A program made the translations under genes and the position numbers. 64,000 nucleotides of DNA, from positions 310,001 to 374,000 of the forward strand of contig BCIV01000009.1 in the NCBI GenBank assembly GCA_001600055.1. Reading direction: 5' to 3'. The notes below the pieces were generated by a model. It had not been told where the DNA came from and made no database searches. It worked only from the letters and a program-made list of their open reading frames with translations. How positions within the stretch are numbered: the first letter of the stretch is position 1; every line of letters starts with the position of its first letter. Positions 28,411 to 39,661 of this stretch are shown here, piece by piece. This stretch comes from Filobasidium wieringae (taxonomy: Eukaryota; Basidiomycota; Tremellomycetes; Filobasidiales; Filobasidiaceae).

Positions 28411-31400
28411 ATGCTTAGATCGCTCGTGCCATCGTTAACACGTATACGTACACCGATCTCAAACGCACGTACCCTTCAACTCAAATCGACCAGGTCGCTC
28501 TCGTTACTACCTCCGACTCGTATTCGATTCCCGGCAGTACCTATCACCTCTGTTCTAAAGAACCAGCAATCAAGGACTCGTTGTTCTTGCTCCCACCACA
28601 GTAACTCGGCTATTTTGAGAATGGACGGTGAAGATAAATCAATGGGGGTCATCACGGGGGGTTTACAGTCCGTCAAGGTCGAGGAGAGGGATGCTTATAG
28701 GTTGCCTACTAGTGGTGAGTCTCAGGTCGGATGAGCTGTTAAGGGAGTACAGAATAAGCAAGACTGATCCGATCGATCGAAAATAGTCATCCCTACTCAT
28801 TACGATCTTCTCTTCAAGACCGATCTCGAAGCTCTCGAGTTCCAGGGACAAGGAATCATCCATCTCGATATCAACGAACCAACAACCTCGGTTCAATTCA
28901 ACCTCAACCCTTCCGTTCACCTCACCTCTGTTCAGTTGATCCTTCCTTCTGGAGAGACCGTAGATTACAAAGACCTCCCTGCTCCTACTTCTTCTGCAGA
29001 GGATGAGAACGCTCCGGCCGCTTCTAACAGGGAGACCACTCCTCATCCTGTCGAGACCGATCTCAACTCCGTCAAGCCAGGTCAAGTACTGGTAGACAAA
29101 GCTCAGGAACGTTTCGCCCTTGGAGTTGCCGAAGGTCTGCTTAAACCCGGATCCAAGGGAATCAAGATCAAGGCCACATGGAAGGACGTCTTGGGAGGAT
29201 CGATGATGGGTTATTACCGTTCATCCTTCCCCCACCCCGATTCCAAGGACAAGAAAGAGACCTATTACGCTCTTACCCAATTCGAACCCACTGCTGCTCG
29301 ACGGGCTTACCCTGCTTGGGACGAACCTGCTATCAAGGCGACTTACCGTGTGGGTCTCGTCGGAAGGAAAGGACTGGTCAGCTTGGGTAACATGCCCGTA
29401 GAGAGCGAGGGAGAGTGGAAAGGAGAGAAGGGGGTCGGATTCGGTGATGAGGTTTTGGGTAAAGAGTTGGATGGATGTGAGGGTGATTGGACCGTGACTG
29501 TCTTTGAGAAGACTCCATTGGTATGTCCCGTTCTCACGTTGTTTCATCCTATTACATTCACGCTAATCGCCCAAACCCCGTCTCAGGTCTCTTCCTACCT
29601 AGTCGCATTCGCCCACGGTCCCTTTGCCCACCTCTCTTCAGAATACACCTCCCCCTTGACACAGAAGACCATCCCTCTCAAAATCTATGCGACCCCTGAT
29701 CTGATCGGTCAGGCTCAATTCGCATTGGATGTCAAGAGGCTGGCGCTCCCCGTATACGAAGAGATCTTTGATGTACCTTACCCACTTCCCAAATTGGACA
29801 CGCTGGTTGCGCATGATTTCGATGCGGGAGCGATGGAGAACTGGGGTTTGGTGAGTTGAAGCTTCGGGGTAGACTACATTCCCATTTGTTGATGAAGTTT
29901 GAGTGCCTGTGATACAGATTACCGGAAGGACCACCGCTTATCTGTATGACCCTAAGAAGTCGAGCTTGGCTGCTAAGAAGAGGATCATTGATGTTCAGAG
30001 TCACGAGTGCGCTCACATGTGGTTCGGAAACATTGTTTCGTGAGTCGAGACGTGCATCAATATGTGCTATGAGGGCGACGGAGAACTGATCGGTTCGAAT
30101 TCTCCGATGACAGCCCCAAGTGGTGGGACGTCCTTTGGCTCAATGAAGCCTTTGCGACTTTACAAGGAGAAGTCATCATCCCCGATCGAATTTTCCCCGA
30201 ATTCAAGGTCCGTCGGGAATTCTTGACGACCCACTTGATCTCGGCCCTTTCTTTGGATGCCGTCCGTTCATCCCACCCTATCGAGGTCCCTTGTCCGGAT
30301 GCCAACCAGATCAATCAGATCTTCGATTCCATCTCTTACTCCAAGGGAGCTTCCGTCTTGAGGATGTTGGCTGCCGTCGTGGGGGAAGACAAGTTCCTCA
30401 AGGGGGTTTCGATCTACTTGAAGAAACACTTGTACGGGAACGCTTCCACTGCCGATCTTTGGGCCGGGATCTCGGAGGCTTCCGGTGTGGACGTCGCCAA
30501 GATCATGCACGAGTGGATCTTGAGCGTCGGGTTCCCCGTCATCTCCGTCGAGGAAGTCGATGGGGGGAAGAGCATCAAGGTGAGGCAAGATAGGTTCTTG
30601 AATACCGGAGACGTCAAGCCCGAGGAGAACGAGACCCTGTGGTACGTCCCTCTGGAACTCAAGACCGCTGTCGACGGAAAGGTCTCGATCGATCACAAGG
30701 CCATCCTCTCTGACCGAGAAGTCACGATCGACCTCAAGGGAGCACAATCGTTCAAATTGAACGCGGAGACGGTCGGAGTCTACAGGGTATCTTATTCCCC
30801 TGAACGATTGGCCAAGTTGGGTGAAGAGGCTGCCAAGCCGGATAGCATCTTTTCGGTAGAAGATAGGATCGGTTTGGTCTCTGATGCCACCACGCTCGCT
30901 CGGGCTGGATCGGGCAAGACTTCCGGCTCGTTGAACCTCGTGTCCAAATTGGGAGGGGAGACGGAGTACGCCGTATGGGACGCGATCGCCATGGGACTTG
31001 GAAAGCTAAAGTCCGTCTGGTGGGAACAACCGGACGAGGTTCGAGCGGCCATTGATAAGCTTCGGGTAGGGTTGTTCAAGCCTATCGTCCAGAGGTTAGG
31101 GTTCGATTACAAGGAAGAGGACGATCCGGAGACTAGGAACTTGAGGACTCTGGCTATCGGTGTTACGGCCGGGTCGGAGGATGCCGAGTGAGTTGGCACG
31201 GAGCGGTTCTTGCGGTGAAGAGGAAGGAGAGGTGCTGATTTCAAGTGAACAGGACTATCGCCGAGTTGAAGAGACGATTCCAACCATTCCTCGAGAAGAA
31301 TGACGATTCTCTTATTCCCCCTGATCTTCAGCGATCGATCTTTACTATCGTAAGTGTCTCGTGTCCGTCCCACTCACGTCAAGCCTGGACCTACCCCTCT

Positions 31401-32080
31401 TCCTGTCACGTTTCTAGGCCGTCCGTCATGGAGGAGAAGCCGAGTGGAAAAAGATCCGAGAGGTGTACGACTCGCCCCCTACCGCATCCACCAAGATTGA
31501 CGCCCTCATGTCCCTCGGATCCACCCAAAAGACTGAGCTCTTGGAGAAGACCTTCGAGATGCTTCATGATGGAAGTATCAAGGATCAGGACGTCATGTAC
31601 GGATTCGTCAGTTTGAGTTCCAATAGGAAGGCGACGAGGGACGTTTCGGATTACTTTATGAAGAGGTATGGGGAGATGATGAAGCGATTCGGAGATAACT
31701 TTGCTATGAACCGGTTAGTCCTCGTTCTCACTCCCTCATCCCTGTGTTTTCTTTTCTTTTTCAGTGTGTGGTTTTTCGGAACGCTAATTCGTGATTTTGT
31801 TGATCCTAACAGACTGGTCACGTACGCATTCAACAGTCTCACGACCGAGAAGGATTTGGCCATGGTCGATGAATTCTTCAAGGACAAGGATGTCAGCAAG
31901 TACAAGCTCTCTTTGGCTCAGGTGAGGGATACCATCATGGCTCAGAGTCATTGGTTGGGACGTGACAAGGAGGATGTGACTCAGGTGGGTTTCTGATATT
32001 GATCTTGCTCGATGGTGCGGTTGTTGATTCGATGTGATGTTTGGTTTTAATAGTGGTTGAAGGATAACAAGTACCTTTGA
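28411..32080 (+). CDS. APE2: M1-family zinc aminopeptidase (Ape2/Aap1, puromycin-sensitive type)
   Basis: Nine exons (28411-28714, 28787-29520, 29587-29850, 29918-30039, 30114-31187, 31253-31349, 31418-31713, 31813-31984, 32054-32080) give 1029 aa. The exopeptidase motif GAMENWGL (about 427-434) and zinc motif HECAH (His463, Glu464, His467) with WLNEAFA (Glu about 486) define an active M1 peptidase that removes N-terminal residues from peptides. The C-terminal ERAP1-like helical domain is complete. The first 70 residues are rich in Arg/Ser and almost free of acidic residues, like a mitochondrial targeting peptide. A second ATG (28621, MDGEDKSMG) would give a cytosolic form. Yeast Ape2/Aap1 are the closest known fungal types; which of the two is not decided here. 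Confidence 0.93.
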
Positions 32081-32444
32081 ACGGGCCGCGGGGGTTGACG
32101 AGAAAAGAAAAGGACAAGGAGACGATTCATCATCCCGACAGACGAAATATGATCAGAAACAGTAAGAAACAGAAATAAGCATGGAATGAAGAGAAAGAAA
32201 GGATGTGGTGGTGGTGGTGGTGGATGCGGTGTAACATGACTAGCTGTGCTTTCTATGCCATGTCCCTGCTACCACAACTGCCCCGTCTTAGCGCGTTGAA
32301 TGCCATTCGGATCCGACGAGGTTGATGACGTAAACTGATATTTCCGCTTCGAGTTTGCGACCCAAAGCTGGTTCAGATCGAATTCGACCATTCCTCGGTG
32401 CAGACGACAAGTCCAAACAGGTCAACAGCAGCCACAGCGACATC
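32081..32444. other. Intergenic region between aminopeptidase and La gene
   Basis: 364 bp, tandem orientation. A short GGT repeat (about 32208-32224) is present. It holds the 3' end of the peptidase gene and the La promoter. Confidence 0.4.
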
Positions 32445-34830
32445 ATGTCACACTCGACATCTCCACTAGCAACACCACATAACTCTCATCTAGAATCGCT
32501 CCTCGCTGCAGCTATACACAACACAAACCCTAACCAAGACCCATCGTCCTCGTCAATTCCTACCCCGCCTATCCTCACAGATGGATTCATTCATACCCCC
32601 GCTCCTACCTCTTCAACCGATCCTACTCTTCAACATCCCGATCCTACGTCTGCCCTGAATGGTGCTGATACCCATGGATACTTGCAAGCAGGAGGAATGG
32701 ACGATCCTTCCGCTCTTTTAGGGATCCAGTTACCGCTGGAAGATACGACCGGGTATCAGACTGAACAGGTATCTGTGGAACCTACTTTAGCCCTTGGGTT
32801 TGCCGAGCAAGAACATCATCAGCATCAACATACGCATACGCATACGCATCAACATGCACACGATCATCTTCAGCCACTTCACTTGCAATCGCACTCCACT
32901 CAGTCTCCATTGGATCATCAAGTCGTCCCTCCTACTCTTACCTTGTCCGAATCCCACCCCGTTACGCTTCCAGAATCGAACCCCCATTCCCCAGTTCATC
33001 AGTCAAGAACGCCAGGGGAGTACATGACCACTCTGAACCCGGACGAGGAGATGGGGATGGGTTTGAGTAATGTCATTTCGGATGCTCTTATCGGGAAGAC
33101 GAAGGAGGAAATTGATGATCTAAAACGAAGAATAGTTGATCGACGTGAGTCCTCAGTATCCTCATCGCATTCATCGCTTCAACCTTTAAACCCTATATCC
33201 ATTCCACTCTAGTCGAATCCCTTCTCTCACCCGCTTCACTCCCACATGACAAACTCCTCTTTTCCCTTTCCCTGCGAAACTCTTCCGGCTGGATCCCCCT
33301 TTCGACCTTGATCAAATACCCCCGAATCCGTTCATACGCGGACACATACGGCGTCGGCTTCCTCGTGGAATCCGTCAGAGCGTCTAATGATCCTAATTAC
33401 ATCTCGGCCGGGATGACGCTGGCTTCCGCCGGACAGGGCGAAGGAAGGGGGTTTTTGGGAAGAGGAAAGGAGGGGGAGTTGATCGTGGATGGTAAAGGGG
33501 AGAGGGTCAGGAGGAAAGAGATCGTCTTGAAGAGCGATACGGGATGGGATCGTACCGTCTACGCTGAAGGGTTCGGGCTCTTGGATCCTACCACCACGAC
33601 GACACAGGACGCGATAGAAGAATGGTTCGAACAGTTCGCACCTATCACCGTGGTCAGGTTCAGAAGAGGACGCGATCCGTTCGGAGGGAAGGGGAGGGGA
33701 GATTTCAGGGGAAGTGTTTTCTGTGAATTCAAGACGGTCGAAGGAGCGGAGTTGTTCCTGAGGACGAATCCTAAACCTCTCTTCAATGGGAATGAGATTC
33801 TGGCAATGATCAAGTCAGTCACTCTTTCTTCCTCTTGTGCTTCAGGGCTGACCAGGCTGATCGGATTGGGTGCGAATTAGGGAGAATTATCTGGATTCGA
33901 GGTTACAGTTGAAAGCTCTTAGACATTCCAACGTCATTCCCCTTGAACAGGTTGATCCGGAGACTTTCGTCAATATTGACAAGGGGCTGTTGAAATTGGG
34001 AGGTGGGAAGAAGAGGAAGAGAGAGGATGAAGAGGAAGGACCGGCTGTTTCGAGACGGACCGTCAGTCTATTCTCCGTTCGATCCCGGCAAAGGATGACT
34101 TGCTGACGAGACACGCCAAACAGAACGTGCTCTACATCTTGTTCAACAAGCATAGGGTGTCGGTGAATCGAAAGACGGGACAGGTCTTGAACAAGCACGA
34201 ATTGGTCTACCCAGAACGAGCGTTACTGAAATTCACCGGAGCGGGCGAGACGGGGGATTGGAAGGTCCTCAAGGTGCGTTTCTAGCACTCCAAACGCGAA
34301 AAGCGTGGTACGAGATCTGACCGGGTGCTCTTGGTGTCGTTCAGGAAGATCTAGTCAACGCGGAGATCGAGCATTCTTTCTTATACCTGCCACGAAACTC
34401 GTCGACGGGTTACTTTGCTGCGCCTGAGGCGATCGGGGACGAGGTCGTAGAGAGGTTGAGGAATCTGCATTTGATCGTGGGCGATAGTGAGATCGATTGG
34501 GAGAGGGTGGAAGGTGCGGGTTCTCGCTTGGTCATCATGCATCACAAGACACTGATACAGACCTTTTCTGCAGGTCAAGAGGAAAGGGATTTCTACGCGA
34601 GAAGAGCCTCGTTCCAAGGCAAACTCGCGGTCAAGATGGCAGATGAAAAAGAAGCCTTGGAGAATGACGCCATAAAAGAAACCTCGAAGGAGATCAGAAA
34701 CTTCAAGGATCGGGAAAGAGGAAAGAGCGTGCTCAACGGGAGCGGGAAGAAGAAGGTTTCCGTGGGGAGTGTCGGGAACGGGAGGAAGAGCAAATCGCAG
34801 GAATCTCTGCATGGAGGTATGGAAATGTGA
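32445..34830 (+). CDS. La-type RNA-binding protein (La motif + RRM)
   Basis: Five exons (32445-33144, 33213-33813, 33881-34061, 34124-34273, 34345-34830) encode 705 aa. Joining exons 1 and 2 creates a La motif (LESLLSPASLPHDKLLFSL, then GWIPLSTLIKYPRI) at about residues 234-310. An RRM follows (VYAEGFGLL, then RGSVFCEFKTVEGAELFL). The C-terminal part includes an Arg/Lys block and an RRM-like region, ending with a Lys-rich tail. True La proteins (yeast Lhp1, S. pombe Sla1) bind the UUU-3'OH ends of Pol III transcripts such as pre-tRNA. The 230-residue N-terminal arm is unusual: Pro/Thr/Ser-rich with a His run (HQHQHTHTHTHQHAHDH). It could instead be a La-related protein. The ATG at 32445 is the first in frame. 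A tRNA gene follows 270 bp downstream. Confidence 0.85.
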
Positions 34831-35097
34831 AAGGGTGCCGGTGTCTCGATCGTGTATCAGAATCAGTCTGGGTTGTATCATGCGGTTTGTCAATATCACA
34901 AATAATATCAACAGGCCAACAGGTCGTGCGAAGCGGTTGTCGCGTATCGTCTCAGTGAGGTCTTACAGAGTTCAGTTTCGTGGTAAGGGCTATCGTACAG
35001 GCATGTCAGAGCAAGCATAACTAGGGTGATATCTAACCCCCATTTGCCCAGATGAAATAAGTTAATAATTTTTCATCGAACTTAGCAAACTGTAGAT

Positions 35098-35181
35098 GAC
35101 CGCTTGGGACAGTGGTAGTCCATCAGACTTCGATCGTTTGGTGTAATCTGGGTGTCATGGGTTCGAATCCCATAGTGGTTT
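35098..35181 (+). tRNA. tRNA-Arg(UCG) with 12-nt intron
   Basis: Acceptor stem GACCGCT/AGTGGTT (two G-T pairs at the ends and middle), D stem GGAC/GTCC with loop AGTGGTA, anticodon stem TCAGA/TCTGG, and T stem ATGGG/CCCAT with loop TTCGAAT. The anticodon TCG is at 35130-35132, followed by A and a 12-nt intron (35134-35145). The spliced loop is CTTCGAA. The isotype is inferred from the anticodon. Confidence 0.88.
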
Positions 35182-35182
35182 C

Positions 35183-35187
35183 TTTTT
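35183..35187 (+). terminator. RNA polymerase III terminator of tRNA-Arg
   Basis: Five consecutive T residues just after the tRNA 3' end. Confidence 0.75.
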
Positions 35188-35632
35188 GAGCCGCTAGCAT
35201 GACGAATCGTGCTGCGCAACGTTGATGCAGTGTCATTGTCATTGTATGACGTGCCGAAGAACAGTGCTCATCGTGGAGGTTCATACATACGTATGCTGAT
35301 GCCAAGGAGATAAGGAGACGAGTATCTTCCGAATGCCGATGTTTGAAGTCTATCAGCTTCCCGTCGTTCCTGCTTCGTGGGGATCAGGGGCAAGCACGCG
35401 CTAAAATAACAGACAAAGAGCTAACCGCGCGCTAAGCAGAGTTAGGCTTGTGAATTGTCCGACTCTTGGTGGCCGAGGGCCGAGCGAAATGGAGCTCAGC
35501 AGTTCCTATACACACCATACGAGTATATATTGCAGGATGTTGGAAGGTAATCATATAATCATGATGGTTGTGATGCAAGCGATATCATTCAATCCGACGT
35601 AATACCTTACCCTAGCCGATACATCGTAGACC
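35188..35632. other. Intergenic region after tRNA-Arg
   Basis: About 445 bp with no gene or repeat seen. It probably contains the promoter of the small orphan gene at 35633. Confidence 0.4.
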
Positions 35633-36494
35633 ATGTCATTACTAGGACGCGCTGCTGTAGATCCAGGATTGCTACAAGACACCCGGTATGCGGCATGCCC
35701 TTGGGATCTGACAAGCACCTCTAGCGGAAAGGAGCCAGTGGTAGATAGTGTAAGCAACGGGGTCAAAGAGGAGGATCGGTATCACACTGACAGGTCTCTG
35801 TATCTCAGCAAGAAGTGTTGATGGGGCAGGTAGTGCCTGTCAATTTCAGTTCATTGACTCCGCCCTTGCAACTCCAACGCACGTAAGTGGAATTGGAGCG
35901 ATGAAGCCGGTGTGTACCATGGCCTTGCACTGACAGACTCCCTTGAACAGTGTATATTCGTTTGGTCAAAGCGGTCGAATAATCGCCGTAGGTCGAATCT
36001 GGAGCGATCGATAGTGTCCTGTCTGGTGACACTGGCTGAGATCGCTTTACTACTCCAGTGTATCGGTCTTTGGGAAACCAGGATCAATTTGACGGACACC
36101 ACCGCCTACAACTGGACGGTTGCACCACTCGAAGTACCTTTTCAAGGTACAACGCGAGTCTACCAGCTGGTAAACCAATCAGTGTAGGTCGATGGGCTGG
36201 TCGGTCAGGAGAAAGCGGATCTCGGTTGATATCCCTTGTGAACAGCATCTTCACTGCGCTCGAGCTCCGACCGAACGCCACAGGCGTAAGGTTCGAGCCG
36301 ACCAACAACTACAGTATCGTAGCTACGCTTTCGTATGGATCCAAATCGGTCGAGGGGAATGGATATGCGAGGTAAGCTCGTGTTTGGTCAAGGTGAAGAG
36401 TATATCTCGACTGATGACTGATGAGTCGCGTACTAGAACCGGACTTCTTGCCATCGTTTGCATGGTCTGTATCTCCGTCTTGGCTTCGGTGTAG
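35633..36494 (+). CDS. Orphan glycosylated-type membrane protein (183 aa, six exons)
   Basis: Six small exons (35633-35749, 35794-35882, 35951-35987, 36059-36183, 36246-36371, 36437-36494) join in frame with good GT-AG borders although no long ORF marks the gene. The product has several N-glycosylation sequons (NFSS, NLTD, NWTV, NQS, NATG, NYS) and ends in a hydrophobic tail (TGLLAIVCMVCISVLASV). The tail could be a C-terminal membrane anchor or a GPI-attachment signal. No N-terminal signal peptide is seen in the chosen first exon, so an upstream exon could be missing. I do not recognise a family. The region has long overlapping open frames in two phases, which makes other splice choices possible, but this one uses each acceptor in phase and ends in a sensible stop. 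Confidence 0.5.
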
Positions 36495-37436
36495 GGACAT
36501 TGTATTTGCGCCCATTTGTAAGAAAAAGAACAAGCCTGAAAGCTCTGAAAGCGCCATAAATGTTATTGTATAGTGAGAGATATTAAGTGATTACCATGAA
36601 CGGGCGAGACTGGGATTGTGCGAGTGGAGCGGTAGTAGTCATCGACGTGATGTTGAGGTTGGCAAGAGTCATTCCCGGACTGGTGTTCAGTCGTGCAGCG
36701 GATGTCGACGCAAGCCCGCAGAAAAAGAGACGCCGATCGGTTAGAAGAAGAAATGACGGCAACCAGAGAGAGATGAGGATATGGATCGACTCAGAGAGAT
36801 ACTGTGGAATATGGTCGTGAATGTGTCATGACTGTTACTTCCGCATGGTCCGTCATCTGGTCTCGATCATCAGCATGTATTTACCAACAACTCACTTAAT
36901 GGCAAGTAGAACGACCCTCCCTCTTCCCCTCATACTGCTCTTCCATCCTTTAATACTACTCTCGTCACGTCCTCCTACTCACTCGATAGAGATCTTGATG
37001 TACGGTTGTAACATGCCGCCAGCAGCATCGATGATCTTCTGGGACTTTCGTTGATAGCGGGACACGACCCTATCCATCGGCTTCTTATTGCCAGGACACC
37101 TATCGCTTACTGGCTCTTGGCCTGGTAGCCAACCCCTGGAGTTATCGGGGGTTCTGCACGACATCGCACGAATAACCTCGATCGTCCCTTTGGCCCTGTC
37201 GTCCTTGCTCATTGACATGACGCATAGCAAAGGGTTGTTTCCCAGAATCGCCGCTGTTATACTAACTGGTTCCAGTGAACCCTGTGTGCCGCGTCGGTCC
37301 AGCCACAGGTTCCTAGCCTTTGGGAACGGGGTTGTGGCTGTACGACACGAAACAGCGTTGTTGCCACCGAACAAGGTCGATCTGATAATAGGGGAACATG
37401 CCCTGAAAACAGGGTGAACGACGAGGCGACGATAAA
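36495..37436. other. Region with ambiguous overlapping ORFs on both strands
   Basis: A minus-strand frame (start ATG at 37218, stop at 36979, 79 aa, MSMSKDDRAKGTIEVI...) and a plus-strand frame (37088-37417) overlap and neither has a known domain. The minus frame ends at a GTGAGT and could splice onward. At most one is real; I cannot choose. Confidence 0.3.
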
Positions 37437-37771
37437 ATGAAGCTCGAGATCTTCAACCGCTCCTATCCATCAGAAGAAGGGTCCTTATCTGGCTATCATC
37501 TCAGGCTTTCCTGCCTGATTATTTCAGAGAGGGTACTCGCGTGGGGAACGTCTTCGATCTGTCCTCAATCATCAATCAAGCCCACCCAGTTACTTTCCTG
37601 GTTCGTTCCCTCATTGAGGCAGACACACCATGTGATATCGATCTCCTGATGACGACGTGGCAGAAACCTATGGTACTGCCCAAAAGGTTTCACAACCTCT
37701 TGAAAACACTGATTCAGGAGATTCAAGGGAAAAGGGGATCCAAGGTCGAGTTCAAAGAGAGTGACCGGTGA
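37437..37771 (+). CDS. Small hypothetical protein (95 aa, two exons)
   Basis: Exons 37437-37480 and 37528-37771 join across a 47-nt intron (GTCCTT...TTTCAG with an internal CTGAT branch-like site). The join converts two separate frames into one: MKLEIFNRSYPSEEG then EGTRVGNVFDLSSI. The start context AAAATGA is good. The second half (FLVRSLIEADTPCDIDLLMTT, then RFHNLLKTLIQEIQ) looks helical and coding-like. No family is recognised. The donor is weak, so the splice is uncertain, but the same GTCC-type donor occurs in the ATP5 gene here. Confidence 0.4.
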
Positions 37772-38101
37772 CCGACGATCGGACTACCTCGATGATCAAG
37801 TACGTACCGTCAATTGCGTCCGTCCGGTACGTCGATCTTGCTCCTCCCGAATGGTCGGAGTCGCTTTCATCGCGAGTCCTCCATATAATAGTAGTATGGT
37901 ACTGCCTCTTGCCTCCCGATCATGAACGGTATCGCCTGCAAGTAACAAGTAAGAGACCCCGCCGTCCCGTGGGAGAGGAACGCATGATCGAAGATGGCCA
38001 TACTAAATGACATCCACTCGAAATCCACAGGGGGTATCCCAATAACGTACAACTCGCCTGCACCGCGCCCAACCTAATCACAGGATTAAAGGATCAATCG
38101 A
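37772..38101. other. Short intergenic region
   Basis: 330 bp. An open frame continues from 37768 but has no clear coding features. It separates the small gene from the convergent 3' end of the AN1 gene. Confidence 0.35.
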
Positions 38102-39458
38102 TCAAGCGATCAAACAATCCCCCTCCTTCCCACCCGCACCCGCACCCGCTCCCGCACCCATCCTCCGCGCGTTCTCTCGATGGGCACACATCTCGGCATA
38201 CCGAACCCGCTCGTTCTTCCCCAAGATCCCCTTCCTGTGCCTGTTCTCGAGCGATTTGAAGATGGATTCCAGTTCCGCTTTGGCTTGTCTGCGTCCGGGT
38301 CGGGGGTCGGGAATGGGTGGGTGGAAAAAAAAAGGGAGATACGAGCAAGACGAGGAAGGAAAGACGAGAAGAGAAGAGGATGAGCCTCGGAATACGAAAA
38401 AGAGGAGACGAGGGGGTCGACTCACTTGTCAGAACCCGACCCGTTCAGATTGAATTTCCGCCGCAACGCACTCAGATCGAATGGGTCTCCCGTTTGTTCC
38501 GCTATCGTCCCTGAACTCGTCCCTGTTGTCCCTGTTGTCTCCTTGCTACTCGCCCCCGTCGTCCCCGTCGTCCCCGACCCCGAAGCAGACGCAGGACCCG
38601 CCCCGACCCTCCTGAAAGCGGCCAGTGCGGCCTCCCTCCTCGCCCCAAAGGGAAGATGAGTGAGGGACTGGGCAGAGATTTGTGGGTTCTGGGTGGGCGG
38701 TGGGGGTGGGGGATTTGAAGATGTTTTCGAGGATGGGGACGAGGATGTTGAGGATGGGGAAGAGGAGGAAGACTGCCTGGCCCGGAGTTTCGCTAAGAGC
38801 GGGTTGGAGGTGTTTACCGCGGCTAGGTTTTTGTTTATTTGTTGGGCTCGGGCGGTGGATGTGGAGGGAGTGGCGGATGAGGAGGAGGAGAGGGAGGGAC
38901 AGAGGTGTTGGTTGGGGTATCGATGTGATGGGCAGTAATCGCGTTTACAGCTCTGTCAAAGTCGTGACATACCCCCCGATCAGCCTAAAAAGAACCAAAG
39001 AACCAAAGAACCAAAAGAAAGAAAGAAAGAAAGGGAAAGGCAATTCGAATCCTCACCTCGCACCTGATCTTGACGAACAAAACCTTGCCGCAATTCTTCC
39101 TGAAACAGACCTCCCCCTTCTCTCTCTTCCGTTCAAACTCGAGCTTCTTGCTCTCCTTGCCCTGGCATTCCAAACGAATGTGTCTTTCGACGATAGCATT
39201 CACGTCCCCCCTCTCACCCGGCGCGTCGTGGGAGCTGGGGACGGCCCGGTCACATAACGGACAGAGCGGGGTCCGCCTGTCCAACTCCCACTCGCCCGGT
39301 CGGTTCGGACAATCGTGCGTGCTCAGCGGGAAATGGGAATCGCAGTACGGGAGGAGACAGAACCGACATTTGAGCGGTAAAAAGTCGACGAGGTTGCATG
39401 TCGAGTGGGAACATCGTTGGCCGATGAACAACATTTCTTCAGAGGTTCGGGTGGACAT
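38102..39458 (-). CDS. AN1-type zinc-finger protein (ZFAND2-like)
   Basis: Three exons (39458-39057, 38952-38426, 38288-38102) give 371 aa. Two AN1 zinc fingers are visible. The first is near residues 14-54: CSHSTCNLVDFLPLKC followed by CLLPYCDSHF and HDCP. The second spans the first intron: CFRKNCGKVLFVKIRC then SCKRDYCPSHRYPNQHLC. Between them lies the PLCDRAVPSS segment seen in ZFAND2/AIRAP proteins. In animals and yeast, related AN1 proteins link stress such as arsenite to the proteasome and Cdc48; a similar role is inferred. The middle is Ser/Pro/Thr-rich and disordered. The last exon has a helical charged segment and a Gly/Ala tail. The ATG at 39458 is the first in frame. Two E-box palindromes lie upstream. 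Confidence 0.87.
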
Positions 39459-39475
39459 GGTGCGGCGTTGAGGGG

Positions 39476-39483
39476 TCACGTGA
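39476..39483. promoter_or_regulatory. E-box palindrome TCACGTGA, site 1
   Basis: Perfect 8-bp palindrome flanked by AGGGG on both sides, 18 bp upstream of the AN1 start codon. CACGTG is bound by bHLH factors (Cbf1, Pho4, SREBP classes). Confidence 0.5.
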
Positions 39484-39653
39484 GGGGTACGGTAGACGGT
39501 GGACGGTGGACGGTGGAGCTGGAGCTGGTGGTCGCTGGTGGTGGCGATGAGTGGGAATCACTTTCTTTATCTATGAAATGGCCAAAGTGCGAGTGATCAC
39601 TCATCGGTCGATCCACGACGCGTGTCGGCCCCCGTACACGGAGTAGGGTGGGG

Positions 39654-39661
39654 TCACGTGA
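39654..39661. promoter_or_regulatory. E-box palindrome TCACGTGA, site 2
   Basis: Second copy of the same palindrome, again preceded by GGGG, 178 bp from site 1. Confidence 0.5.

Noticed and set aside
30268..30747. Minus-strand ORF of 159 aa
   Set aside because: It is antisense to the catalytic exon of the M1 aminopeptidase.
34381..34911. Minus-strand ORF of 176 aa
   Set aside because: It lies antisense to the last exon of the La gene, which continues in phase from upstream exons.
36979..37417. Overlapping ORFs on both strands (131 aa minus, 109 aa plus)
   Set aside because: Both start with non-ATG codons or lack a domain, and they contradict one another; evidence is too weak to annotate either as a gene.
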